Source: Mesorhizobium sp. M8A.F.Ca.ET.218.01.1.1 (GTDB taxonomy: Bacteria > Pseudomonadota > Alphaproteobacteria > Rhizobiales > Rhizobiaceae). Taken from it: 64,000 nt of DNA. The notes beneath the pieces are model-generated. The model was not told where the DNA came from. It did no database searches and was given only the letters and a program-made list of their open reading frames with translations. Each line of letters starts with the position of its first letter. Position 1 is the stretch's first letter. The stretch is taken from assembly GCF_004791165.1 (NCBI RefSeq), contig NZ_SRUZ01000003.1:124001-188000 (forward strand), written 5' to 3'. Positions 17,812-25,512 of the stretch are shown one piece after another. The position numbers and the translations under genes are program-made.

Positions 17812-18180
17812 ATGACTGTTCGGTCTCGTATTGCTGCGGTCTTCGCCGTCGCTTCGTTGACTCTGGTCTTTGCCGGCCAGTCTCATGCGACCGTATTCGC
17901 AGCTTGGCAAGTAGCCAATGTGCCGTTCGGCGACACGCTCAATGTGCGCAAATATCCGTCGGGCATCTCCCAGAAGCAGGCCGCATACCAGAACGGGACC
18001 GTCCTGCAGATGACCGGACGATGCACCGGCGGCATGGATCTGCTCGATATTGCCGGCCAGGAGGCATGGAAACAGCAGCAGACGGTTCGCTATCGCTGGT
18101 GCGAAGTCTGGCATGACCCCGCCAGGAACGGCGTCTTCGTCACCGGCTGGGCCTATGGCGGATACATCGTGCCGTTTTGA
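17812..18180 (+). CDS. Small secreted SH3-like protein
   Basis: A 122-residue protein with a clear Sec signal (MTVRSRIAAVFAVASLTLVFAGQSHA, cleavage about residue 26). The mature part has the bacterial SH3 pattern: VANVPFGDTLNVRKYPSG, later WCEVWHDPARNGVFVTGWAYGGYIVPF, with two cysteines likely to form a disulfide. Such domains often bind peptidoglycan or periplasmic partners. GGGAGGAGAG precedes the ATG as a strong ribosome site. Monocistronic as far as can be seen; function unknown. Confidence 0.8.
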   Translation: MTVRSRIAAVFAVASLTLVFAGQSHATVFAAWQVANVPFGDTLNVRKYPSGISQKQAAYQNGTVLQMTGRCTGGMDLLDIAGQEAWKQQQTVRYRWCEVWHDPARNGVFVTGWAYGGYIVPF

Positions 18181-18590
18181 CCCCGGAGTGGCCTGCTTGA
18201 CCGGGGAATGGTTTGGCAACCTGTGGTTTTGTGGACAGGTGTGAACAACCAAGCTTGCCGGTGTGCTCGTCAAGCAAACCGGAGCATTGAAGCTTGTTTT
18301 GTGAGTTATCGCGAATGTAACGATTAGCTGACCCAACGTCAGCCTTTGTCCGTTTGGCGACCGAAATATCGAAAAATTACATGGTGCACGAAAGATTGAA
18401 GCTGATCCCGGAATAGTTGATCAACATTCCTAAATATAATGCAAAGAGCGAATTGACTTACTTGACGTGTGGTCGCATTGATGTCCCCGTGACACGAATC
18501 GCGGATGCTCTATCTGCAAAAAATTCGTGCAATGCCCTGCTTGTAAAAAAGGGCGCAGACCGACGTAACTCTTGTTGGGGCCTGAAGACC
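18181..18590. other. 410-bp AT-rich leader region upstream of mucR
   Basis: Markedly richer in A and T than the flanking genes, especially 18290-18580, with many T-A steps and a TATAAT hexamer at 18435-18440. An open frame in phase with mucR extends back to 18417 but its codon use looks non-coding. MucR proteins are known to bind AT-rich DNA and repress their own genes, so this may be an autoregulatory region; no defined operator is visible. Confidence 0.55.
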
Positions 18591-19016
18591 ATGGATATTG
18601 TCGAAACACCTTCCAGAAACAATGATGCGCTGATCGAGCTCACCGCCGATGTGGTGGCTGCCTATGTCAGCAACAATCCCGTGCCGGTCGGCGAACTGCC
18701 GAACCTGATATCCGATGTCCACGCCGCTCTTGGGCGTGTGGGCGGTACCGTCGAACAGCCGCCTGCGGACAAGCAGAAGCCGGCTGTCAACCCGAAGCGC
18801 TCGGTTCACGACGACTACATTGTCTGTCTTGAAGACGGCAAGAAGTTCAAGTCGCTCAAGCGTCACCTGATGACCCACTACGATCTGACGCCCGATCAGT
18901 ATCGCGAAAAGTGGAACCTGGACCCAAGCTATCCGATGGTTGCCCCGAACTACGCGGCGGCCCGCTCGCAGCTTGCCAAGAAGATGGGCCTCGGCCGCAA
19001 GCGCAAGGCGCGGTAG
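18591..19016 (+). CDS. mucR: MucR/Ros-family zinc-finger transcriptional regulator
   Basis: A 141-residue global regulator of exopolysaccharide, motility and cell-cycle genes in rhizobia. The N-terminal part (about 1-50) matches the oligomerisation region; the DNA-binding domain holds a prokaryotic zinc finger with ligands Cys79, Asp82, His92 and His96 ([18 protein letters not shown]), the Cys-Asp-His-His variant known from Mesorhizobium homologues rather than the Cys2His2 of Ros. The C-terminal basic tail [12 protein letters not shown] is typical. ATG 18591 is chosen by homology. It has a strong TTCG-loop terminator and an AT-rich upstream region. Confidence 0.93.
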   Translation: MDIVETPSRNNDALIELTADVVAAYVSNNPVPVGELPNLISDVHAALGRVGGTVEQPPADKQKPAVNPKRSVHDDYIVCLEDGKKFKSLKRHLMTHYDLTPDQYREKWNLDPSYPMVAPNYAAARSQLAKKMGLGRKRKAR

Positions 19017-19046
19017 CCGATACTGCCGGATTGGACCTGAAATCGG

Positions 19047-19074
19047 ACGGCGCCTTCGGGCGCCGTTTGATTTT
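19047..19074 (+). terminator. Terminator after mucR with TTCG tetraloop
   Basis: ACGGCGCC (19047-19054), TTCG loop, GGCGCCGT (19059-19066), then TTGATTTT. A perfect 8-bp stem capped by an extra-stable UUCG loop and followed by a T-rich tail, located between mucR and the convergent sufE gene. Confidence 0.9.
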
Positions 19075-19114
19075 GAGGGCCAGAGCAATTCCAGGAAAGG
19101 TGTGAAGAAGCCTG

Positions 19115-19543
19115 TCAGGCAGTCTGCGCGAGCGCCATCTCGGCGTCGCGCTTGATGCGCTTGACCATCGAGCGAAGGCCGTTGGCGCGCTGGGGGGACA
19201 GGTGCTCGTCGAGGCCGAGTGCCTTCAGCGTTGCTTCAGCGTCGGTTTTCTGGATTTCGCTGGCTGTCTTTCCGGAAAACAGCGCCAACATGATCGCGAC
19301 CAGTCCGCGCACGATATGGGCGTCCGAATCGCCCGTGAAGGTGATGACGGGATCGGCGCCCGAATCGCGTTCGGTGGTCAGCCAGACCTGGCTGACGCAA
19401 CCCGGCACCTTGTTGGCGGCGTTGCGCTCCGCATCGGGGAAGGGAGGCAGCGCTTCGCCGAGCTCGATGACGTAACGATAGCGGTCCTCCCATTCCTCGA
19501 GGAACGAGAAGTCGTCGCGGATCGTCTGGATCGTGGTCGTCAT
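19115..19543 (-). CDS. sufE: SufE-family cysteine desulfuration protein
   Basis: A 142-residue sulfur-transfer protein that accepts persulfide sulfur from the desulfurase SufS and passes it to the SufBCD scaffold for Fe-S cluster assembly. The sulfur-accepting residue is Cys49 in NKVPGCVSQVWL, and the family segments FLEEWEDRYRYVIELG and SEIQKTDAEATLKALGLDEHLSPQRANGL are present. ATG 19543 is selected by homology. It is not next to a suf operon here, which is common for sufE in alphaproteobacteria. Convergent with mucR. Confidence 0.93.
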   Translation of the reverse strand: MTTTIQTIRDDFSFLEEWEDRYRYVIELGEALPPFPDAERNAANKVPGCVSQVWLTTERDSGADPVITFTGDSDAHIVRGLVAIMLALFSGKTASEIQKTDAEATLKALGLDEHLSPQRANGLRSMVKRIKRDAEMALAQTA

Positions 19544-19643
19544 GACCCGGATATAGTCACGCGGCGGCGCCGCGTCACGGAAAAAACAAGGACACCGCGG
19601 GCGTCGAGAGGGCAAACGATCCGCGGTGCGCCGTCGAGACGGC

Positions 19644-19994
19644 TTAATTCTTTATCGGCAGGTTGACCGTCTGGGGCAGGACGATTTCGTCCGGCACGCT
19701 GCCCGTCATTGTCGAGGTGTCGGGGCCGGCGGACTTGTCGTCCAGCATGGCGGCCGCGATCTTGGCGGTCTCCTTGGCGCGTGCGGTGATGGTGTGCATC
19801 GCCGACTTGCCGGTTTCGCAGACATCGGGCTTGCGTTCGCAGATTCCGGCGATGTCGCCGACGGCGTCGCGCGCCGCGAACAGGGCCTGGATCGGCCCGA
19901 CGCTTTCCTGGCCCGTTTCATCGGACCCGACGCCCAGCGGCAGCGCCAGCAGCACAAGTGAAAACCAGAAAGCCATTCTTATCAGGAAGAACAT
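19644..19994 (-). CDS. DUF5330-type membrane or exported protein
   Basis: A 116-residue protein with a hydrophobic N-terminus (MFFLIRMAFWFSLVLLALPLGV) acting as signal or anchor, then a short conserved region with two cysteines (DIAGICERKPDVCETG, about 48-63) and a variable C-terminal tail. It matches the small alphaproteobacterial DUF5330 family of unknown function. It lies 100 bp upstream of sufE on the same strand and may be co-transcribed with it, though the gap would allow a separate promoter. Confidence 0.75.
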   Translation of the reverse strand: MFFLIRMAFWFSLVLLALPLGVGSDETGQESVGPIQALFAARDAVGDIAGICERKPDVCETGKSAMHTITARAKETAKIAAAMLDDKSAGPDTSTMTGSVPDEIVLPQTVNLPIKN

Positions 19995-20393
19995 GCCTTG
20001 CCTCTCGTCGTGACCGGATCATGCATCATATGGCATGACCTCTTTTATGGGCAGGATATTGGCACACAGGGACGAAAGACGGCTTGCATGATCGCCGAGA
20101 ATTTTCCTCAAATTTTAGGCAAATTCGAAACGAAGCGTTTTTGCTGTCGATTTGTTTCATATCGGGACGATTCTCGTTACCATCCGATAACCATTTATCT
20201 ATTTGTTTATATGACATTTTTCGCAAATCAAGGCGATCCCGTTCCTGCCGCTTGGCCGGTGATGGCGGGCGTTCGCGAATAACCCTCCGTTTACTATGGC
20301 TGCATTTGCCCGGGTTTTCGGCGGCCGTCATCCCGATATTTGCCGCAGGGCCGGCCTTGGTCGGCCCTGCCTTATCCATTCCTTAAACGCTGG
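19995..20393. other. 399-bp intergenic region with AT-rich core
   Basis: Lies between the divergent DUF5330 and sensor-kinase genes. The segment 20085-20235 is strongly AT-rich compared with the flanks. Short open frames on both strands show no recognisable similarity or usual codon use. It ends in a strong hairpin (20345-20370). It could hold divergent promoters, a MucR-responsive region, or a small RNA ending at the hairpin; none is demonstrated. Confidence 0.5.
20345..20370. other. Strong hairpin just upstream of the sensor-kinase gene
   Basis: GCAGGGCCG (20345-20353), 8-base loop, CGGCCCTGC (20362-20370): a perfect 9-bp stem ending 23 bases before the chosen ATG. No T tract follows, so it is more likely an mRNA leader structure or the end of an unannotated transcript than a classical terminator. 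Confidence 0.5.
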
Positions 20394-22280
20394 ATGCGAG
20401 TTTCAAAGCCAATCAAGACAATCTGCAAAAGCAGAGCTGTTCCCGACGAGTGCGAGTGCGTTGAGTTGATGCCGATCGAGGCCAGATACGCTGAATTGCC
20501 TGGCGCAATGGCGGCCGGTTGTGAACGCATGGTTCATCCCAGCGTTCTCGGGCGCAGCGACCGCGAGCGCCAGCGCCGTTTCATAGGCGTGATGCTGGCC
20601 GCGCCGTTCTTTGCAGCGGGTGCCGCGGTCACGCTGGTTACATCGGGCATGGGGGCCGCCGTGACCATGGCCGCCATTTTCGCCGCCTTCGGTCTGTGCT
20701 GGTTCGTCGCCCTCCTGGTGGCCGCGACCGGCAAGATGGCCGCCGCGGGACCGATCGCGCTGGCGATGGCGGCGATTGCCCTTGGCGGTCTCATCGGTGC
20801 CGCAGGCGGATTGAGTTCACCTGTCGCCATGCTTGCCCTGGCGCTGCCATTCGAAGCCTGGTGGATCGGCGCGTCGCGGCGTGCGGCATTGTGGGGGGGC
20901 GCCTCGGCCGCCATCGCCATCGCCATTCAGTCCCTGTCGGCCGCCTTCCTTCCATTCGCGGACGCGCACATCGCCGCCTGGCACTGGCTGGTGCCATTGG
21001 CCTGGGCGCTGACCCTCATCCCGCGCATATCGGCTTTTCGCGGCTCCGCGGGCGCGACCGATACGGTCGATGCAGGGGACCGATTGGAAGACATCATCGA
21101 CGCGGTGGTCTTGCGGATCGCCCGCCACGGCGAAGTCGTGGATGCGTCCGCCAAGGCGCGTACGCTTCTGAAATTGCCGCCTGAACTGTTGTCCGGAACG
21201 GGCCTCTTCGACCGCGTCCACCTGTCGGACCGTGTCGCCTATCTCAGCGCCCTGGCCGACATGCGAGACGGCGCACTGTCGCGCCGTCTCGAATTGCGCA
21301 TCAGGCTGCCCCAGAGTGGCAATGGCACCCAGAACGGAAATGGGTTTGTGGCCGATAACTATCAGCCATTCGCGCTCGAACTGGTGCGCGGCGAGGAACA
21401 AAGCGACGTCTTCACGCTTGTGCTGCGCGAGAATGACGAGACAGCGCGGCTGCGCGAAGAACTGGCGCAAGCCAATGAGACGGCGGCGGCCGCCGAAGTG
21501 GCCAAGGGCAGGTTCCTGGCAGTGGTGAGCCATGAACTGCGCACGCCGTTGAACGCCATCATCGGCTTCTCCGACATGCTGCTGCACGAGATGTTCGGCG
21601 CCTTCAAGGACCCGCGCCAGAAGGAATATGTCGGCCTCGTGCGGGATTCGGGCCAGCATTTGCTGGCAGTCGTGACATCCATACTCGACGTATCGAGAAT
21701 CGAATCGGGCGTCTACGCCACCGAACCGGAGCCGTTCCGGTTCGTGGAAGCCGTGGACATGTGCCAGTCGATGATGCGGCTGCAGGCGCGGGCCAAGAAT
21801 ATCGACCTGCAGACGCAGATCGCCCCTGACGCAGGCGATATCAACGCCGATCGCCGCGCCGTACAGCAGATGCTCATCAACCTCGTTTCCAACGCGATCA
21901 AGTTCACGCCCGACGGCGGCGACGTCGTCGTCGGCGCCAAGCGGATCGGCTCACGTCTGCATTTCTGGGTCAGGGACACCGGAATAGGCATTGCCGAGGA
22001 GGATTTCGCCAATCTCGGCAAACCCTTCATGCAGATCCAGAACGACTATACCCGCCGTTTCGAGGGGACGGGTCTTGGCCTTTCCCTGGTGAAGGGGCTG
22101 GTGGCCTTGCATGAAGGGACCATGTCGATCGAAAGCATGCCGGGCGAGGGCACCACGGTGACCATCAGCCTGCCGGTCAGCGGGCCGAAGGGACGCCCCG
22201 CCAACCAAACCGGAGTGCTGACGATGCCGGTGACGAGGGCGAAAGGGGACGGAAATGGCTCGCTCCGCAAAACAGCCTAA
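20394..22280 (+). CDS. Membrane sensor histidine kinase, DivJ/PleC (PdhS) class
   Basis: A 628-residue kinase: five to six hydrophobic segments between about residues 60 and 210, a PAS-like region (about 225-335), then the HisKA domain with phospho-acceptor His380 in FLAVVSHELRTPLNAIIGFSDMLL, and the ATPase domain with N box (LINLVSNAIKFTPDGG), G1 (DTGIGI) and G2 (GTGLGLSLVKGL). The HELRTPLNAIIGFSDM box is typical of DivJ/PleC/PdhS kinases that control DivK and the CtrA pathway in alphaproteobacteria, but I cannot tell which orthologue this is. ATG 20394 or 20469 are possible starts. The 3' end overlaps the next gene by 26 bases. Confidence 0.85.
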   Translation: MRVSKPIKTICKSRAVPDECECVELMPIEARYAELPGAMAAGCERMVHPSVLGRSDRERQRRFIGVMLAAPFFAAGAAVTLVTSGMGAAVTMAAIFAAFGLCWFVALLVAATGKMAAAGPIALAMAAIALGGLIGAAGGLSSPVAMLALALPFEAWWIGASRRAALWGGASAAIAIAIQSLSAAFLPFADAHIAAWHWLVPLAWALTLIPRISAFRGSAGATDTVDAGDRLEDIIDAVVLRIARHGEVVDASAKARTLLKLPPELLSGTGLFDRVHLSDRVAYLSALADMRDGALSRRLELRIRLPQSGNGTQNGNGFVADNYQPFALELVRGEEQSDVFTLVLRENDETARLREELAQANETAAAAEVAKGRFLAVVSHELRTPLNAIIGFSDMLLHEMFGAFKDPRQKEYVGLVRDSGQHLLAVVTSILDVSRIESGVYATEPEPFRFVEAVDMCQSMMRLQARAKNIDLQTQIAPDAGDINADRRAVQQMLINLVSNAIKFTPDGGDVVVGAKRIGSRLHFWVRDTGIGIAEEDFANLGKPFMQIQNDYTRRFEGTGLGLSLVKGLVALHEGTMSIESMPGEGTTVTISLPVSGPKGRPANQTGVLTMPVTRAKGDGNGSLRKTA

Positions 22281-23073
22281 GGCGGTCAAACGCCGCAGCA
22301 ATGCCTTTCAGGACGGCGCCATCGCCGTTGGCGGCATGATTTCGCGCAATCCCGTCCTTGTGGGAGGATCGACCGCATTCCTGGTGACGCTGTTCTACGT
22401 CTCGGCGAATGCACTGTGGTATCAGCCTTTCCCGCACGCCGGGGCATTTTTCGCCACACGCAATTTCCAGGGCTTTCCGCACGCATCCGACGAGCCGGAG
22501 ACAACGATCAACATCGTGCGGCCCAACGCTGCGCCCGCCCCGATCAAGGGCGATCCGGTGGTCGAGCAGGTGCAGGGCATATTGAAGGATCTCGATTTCT
22601 ATTCTGGCACCGTCGACGGCATTTCCGGCCCCAACACGCGCAAGGCCATACAGGCCTATCAGCAGAAGGTCGGGCTGAACGCCTCGGGCGAGATCGACGC
22701 GCTGCTGCTGGACCAGTTGGGGGCAACGCCGAAGACCGCCGCCGTGCCCAAGCCGCAGCCTCGTCCCGCCATGCCGTCGGCCGCCGTTCCCGTGTCGTTG
22801 CAGACGAATTCTGGGCAGACGAATTCTGGGCAGACGAATACTGGGCAGACGAGTTCCGCCCCGGCCTCCACCGAAGGACCCGACCCCCGCATCGTCAAGA
22901 TCCAGGCCGGGCTCAAGGCCTTCGGCAATGATGACATGCAACTGGATGGCGTCGTCGGTGCGCGCACCAAGGCGGCGATCAAGGAATTCCAGTCGCTGTT
23001 CGGACTACCGCAGACCGGCGAGCCCGACGAGATCGTCTACGTCAAGATGCGCGAGATCGGCCTGACCAACTGA
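22255..23073 (+). CDS. Membrane-anchored peptidoglycan-binding protein with two PGB domains
   Basis: A 272-residue protein with a short basic cytoplasmic N-terminus, one membrane anchor (about residues 36-53, GSTAFLVTLFYVSANALWY) and two PG_binding_1 domains in the periplasm: about 102-160 (ILKDLDFYSGTVDGISGPNTRKAIQAYQ) and 213-270 (GLKAFGNDDMQLDGVVGARTKAAIKEFQ). Between them is a Pro/Ser/Thr linker containing a TNSGQ repeat encoded by a 15-bp tandem repeat. The start lies inside the kinase gene, suggesting coupled expression, so a link between wall binding and kinase signalling is plausible but inferred. Confidence 0.85.
   Translation: MARSAKQPKAVKRRSNAFQDGAIAVGGMISRNPVLVGGSTAFLVTLFYVSANALWYQPFPHAGAFFATRNFQGFPHASDEPETTINIVRPNAAPAPIKGDPVVEQVQGILKDLDFYSGTVDGISGPNTRKAIQAYQQKVGLNASGEIDALLLDQLGATPKTAAVPKPQPRPAMPSAAVPVSLQTNSGQTNSGQTNTGQTSSAPASTEGPDPRIVKIQAGLKAFGNDDMQLDGVVGARTKAAIKEFQSLFGLPQTGEPDEIVYVKMREIGLTN
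22801..22860 (+). repeat. 15-bp tandem repeat inside the peptidoglycan-binding protein gene
   Basis: Three units of CAGACGAATTCTGGG at 22801-22815, 22816-22830 and 22831-22845 (the third with one change), plus a partial fourth. The unit is a whole number of codons, so copy-number changes only lengthen or shorten the QTNSG linker by five residues without a frameshift. Confidence 0.95.
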
Positions 23074-23143
23074 CGGCCGAAACGACGGCTCGCCCTGCAT
23101 GGGAAATTTCGATAGAGAGCCCGCATGTCGTCGGGAGTCTTCC

Positions 23144-23491
23144 ATGCGTGTAACCGCTGATCTGTGGGTGTCGGCCCTGTTGCGCCGGGTTTTTGGCGCC
23201 GGCGGATTTGCCGCTGTGGTCAATCGCGGTGCGACCGAGGCCGGGGCTGTGTTCATCCTGGCGCGGGGCAGGATGGGTGAAACGGCTCTCTACGGGCCGG
23301 CACCGCAGACAAGCTACGATTCGGCCAAGCCCGAGGACCGTTTTTTCAGCCTTCTCGCCACCGGCGATGATGCCGCCGTGCTGGATGCGAGACTTGAGCG
23401 CGAGAAAAAATTCGATCCCGACATCTGGGTGGTCGAGATCGAGGCCGGGAGCGTTCCCGTCGAGGAGCTTATTTCCGTGAAGACGCCCTGA
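23144..23491 (+). CDS. DUF1491-family protein
   Basis: A 115-residue cytoplasmic protein starting MRVTADLWVSALLRRVFGAGGFAAVVNRGATEAGAVFI and ending FDPDIWVVEIEAGSVPVEELI, the conserved ends of DUF1491, an alphaproteobacterial family of unknown function. ATG 23144 is chosen by homology over an upstream in-frame start. It is the third gene of the kinase / peptidoglycan-binding / DUF1491 cluster, 70 bp after the previous stop. Its last 23 bases overlap the 3' end of the convergent DUF2336 gene. Confidence 0.85.
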   Translation: MRVTADLWVSALLRRVFGAGGFAAVVNRGATEAGAVFILARGRMGETALYGPAPQTSYDSAKPEDRFFSLLATGDDAAVLDARLEREKKFDPDIWVVEIEAGSVPVEELISVKTP

Positions 23492-24515
23492 GGCCGGGGG
23501 CTTCGTCGCCGTTGGAGGCCTTGCGGCTGTCGCCGTTCGTCGGCGAAACGTTGCGAGCCGCCTTCGACAGGGTTTCGGCTTTCCATCCCCGCACCGTCTC
23601 CAGGGCCGCATCGCGATGCAGCAGGCGGTAACGGTCGAGATAGGTCCGGATGGCCTGCGGATGCGGGAACAGGCTGGGATAGACGGCAACCGTGACCAGG
23701 AATGCCCGGTCCTCGCTGAAGTCGAGCGAACGCAGCGCCGCAAGCAGTGGCGCATAGTTCTGGTTAGCGATCAGCGATCGCGCGATCGAGAAATCAATGT
23801 CGAGGGCGTCCGCTAGCGCGGTCTGGAAGAAGGCGGCGTTTCCGGTCAGTGCCGTCTCGCGCAGTTTGACATAGGTATCCGCACCTGGGAACGCATCGAC
23901 CTTCGCGGCCAAGGCTTCGTCGCCGGTGTGCATCATTGAGCGCAGCCTGCGCCGCGCGTTCTCGGCGGCAACGCCGGGCGCCTGTGGGGTTTCGGCGCTG
24001 TCCGCCGTCGCTTGCGTCTTTACGGCAAGGCCTTGCGCCGGGGCTGCTTCCCGATCCCGCACCCGCACCAAGGTCGGTCTTTCAAGCGCCCTGATCAGAT
24101 CGGCGATGGTCGGGTTCAGCTCCTTGCGCCGCGCTATGGCGCGCGCATGCGGCAGCCCATGCCGGCCAATCAGCGCGATCAGGTCGATATCGCTGACCGC
24201 GCGCGAACGGATGAGCAGCGGAGCGGCGATGTCGACCGGTTCCTCGCAGAGGCGCCGCACCAGGGCCGTGGGTGCATATTCGCATTCGGAAAGGGCGGCT
24301 GCCACGTAGCGTCGCGATTCGACGGACACGTCGTCGAACAGCGGCAGGGTCAAGTCCTCGAGCTGGCCGATCTCGCGGCGCGACGGGCGCGTCAGTGAGC
24401 AGAACGCCGACACGGCGGCGCGGAACAACCTTTCGGCTTTTCCCGATTCCGTCCTGATCGCGATTTGCCTGAAGTCCGAAGATGACACGAGGGATACGCC
24501 TGACACCGGATACAC
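23469..24515 (-). CDS. DUF2336-domain protein (helical-repeat)
   Basis: A 348-residue, mostly helical protein. The N-terminal half (about 25-150) has the HEAT-like DUF2336 pattern: LTRPSRREIGQLEDLTLPLFDDVSVESRRYVAAALSECEYAP, then DIAAPLLIRSRAVSDIDLIALIGRHG. DUF2336 proteins are common in alphaproteobacteria and some are linked to cell-cycle or stress signalling, but no molecular activity is established for this one. The start is GTG at 24515. No membrane segment or signal peptide is seen. Convergent with DUF1491, with overlapping 3' ends. Confidence 0.8.
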   Translation of the reverse strand: MYPVSGVSLVSSSDFRQIAIRTESGKAERLFRAAVSAFCSLTRPSRREIGQLEDLTLPLFDDVSVESRRYVAAALSECEYAPTALVRRLCEEPVDIAAPLLIRSRAVSDIDLIALIGRHGLPHARAIARRKELNPTIADLIRALERPTLVRVRDREAAPAQGLAVKTQATADSAETPQAPGVAAENARRRLRSMMHTGDEALAAKVDAFPGADTYVKLRETALTGNAAFFQTALADALDIDFSIARSLIANQNYAPLLAALRSLDFSEDRAFLVTVAVYPSLFPHPQAIRTYLDRYRLLHRDAALETVRGWKAETLSKAARNVSPTNGDSRKASNGDEAPGLRASSRK

Positions 24516-24610
24516 ACTTGGCCTCGCGCCACCGGGACTGTGCCGGTTTCGCGATTGCCTCGGTCAGAACGCTCTGACCTCTAGACAAAGATCAAGTTAG
24601 CGACGATCCG

Positions 24611-24626
24611 TTAGCGGTCCGTTAAC
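24611..24626 (+). promoter_or_regulatory. Candidate CtrA box (TTAG-N7-TTAAC)
   Basis: TTAGCGGTCCGTTAAC at 24611-24626 matches the CtrA consensus TTAA-N7-TTAAC except for one base in the first half-site, with exact spacing. It lies 72 bp before the small ORF at 24699 and 95 bp upstream of the DUF2336 start on the other strand. One mismatched site can occur by chance, so confidence is low. Confidence 0.4.
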
Positions 24627-24698
24627 CCTCTGCCGGCCTTAATGATATTTGGAGGCGTTGCGTTGTGCTCCGGGGAAACCGAGAGGAATGCGCGAACC

Positions 24699-24884
24699 AT
24701 GGGCATGGTACTGTCTTTCGTGCCGCGTGCGGCACCGACCAATCGAGCCAAGCAAACCACCGAGATACCGGCGGCCGTGATCATATTTCCCGGCATCCGC
24801 TATGAGCGGCCCAACACCGGCGAAGCGCGGCCCGCAGGCCCGGACAAGCCGGGATCGCCACGGACGCCAGTGCCGCATCACTAA
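24699..24884 (+). CDS. Small conserved-looking protein, 61 residues
   Basis: Encodes MGMVLSFVPRAAPTNRAKQ...EIPAAVIIFPGIRYERP followed by a Pro/Gly/Ser-rich C-terminus. The N-terminal ~40 residues look like a short hypothetical protein I have seen in Rhizobiales genomes, but I know no function. A GAGAGGA ribosome site lies 11-12 bases before ATG 24699; the frame is open a little further upstream. No signal peptide or membrane segment. It stands alone between divergent and convergent neighbours, preceded by a possible CtrA box. Confidence 0.6.
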   Translation: MGMVLSFVPRAAPTNRAKQTTEIPAAVIIFPGIRYERPNTGEARPAGPDKPGSPRTPVPHH

Positions 24885-24942
24885 GCCTTAAGGCTGTGGC
24901 CTGGTCCGCCAGCCCTTCAGCTCTGGACCTCTGGTCGACGGC

Positions 24943-25512
24943 CTAGAAATCCTGCAGCTCGCAGGAACTTTGATCGAGAAAGCGCGACACGATCGGCTTC
25001 CAGCTCTCGTCGGGCACGAAGCTGCGGATGACGAAGATGCCTTCGTCGATGGGCGCCTCGACAAAAATCGCTCCCTGCAGGTCTTCGGGCAGGTCCTTGC
25101 GCACGTCGATCATCTGCGCCGGCGTCAGCACGACTGCATCCAGCTTGCCGCCCGTCGCCGTATGGTCGTTGAAGGAATAGACATTGTGACCGCTGCGGTC
25201 ATAGACCGACACCGACCAGAAGGGGACGTTTCCTGGTGCCTTGATCCGCACCATTCCCTCCTCGAGGTCGAAGCGGCAGGCCGTGGCATAAAACAGCGGG
25301 TCGACCGACTTCACCACCGGCGCACCGCCCGCTTCGGCGTCGAGCCGATTCATCCTGTAGAGATCCGACGCCAGGGAGAGACGCGACCAGGCGTCACGTT
25401 CCGAAAATTCCGGCACCAGAAGCAGGACGATAATGTGGACGATGCCGGCGCCGACGAGGCCGAGCAGGATGGCATGCAGAAGCCTGCGCAGTGCGGCACG
25501 CAAACTACGCAT
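24943..25512 (-). CDS. DUF1254-domain membrane-anchored protein
   Basis: A 189-residue protein with a single N-terminal membrane segment (LLHAILLGLVGAGIVHIIVLLLVP, residues about 10-33) followed by a periplasmic DUF1254 domain (VDPLFYATACRFDLEEGMVRIKAPGNVPFWSVSVYDRSGHNVYSFND). Family function is unknown. The start ATG 25512 overlaps the stop of the upstream DUF1214 gene by 8 bases, so they are translationally coupled. In many bacteria DUF1254 and DUF1214 occur fused in one longer protein; here they are two small proteins. Confidence 0.85.
   Translation of the reverse strand: MRSLRAALRRLLHAILLGLVGAGIVHIIVLLLVPEFSERDAWSRLSLASDLYRMNRLDAEAGGAPVVKSVDPLFYATACRFDLEEGMVRIKAPGNVPFWSVSVYDRSGHNVYSFNDHTATGGKLDAVVLTPAQMIDVRKDLPEDLQGAIFVEAPIDEGIFVIRSFVPDESWKPIVSRFLDQSSCELQDF

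Noticed and set aside
20026..20386. Two short frames on opposite strands in the AT-rich gap before the sensor kinase
   Set aside because: No recognisable similarity, poor ribosome sites and atypical codon use; left as intergenic sequence.
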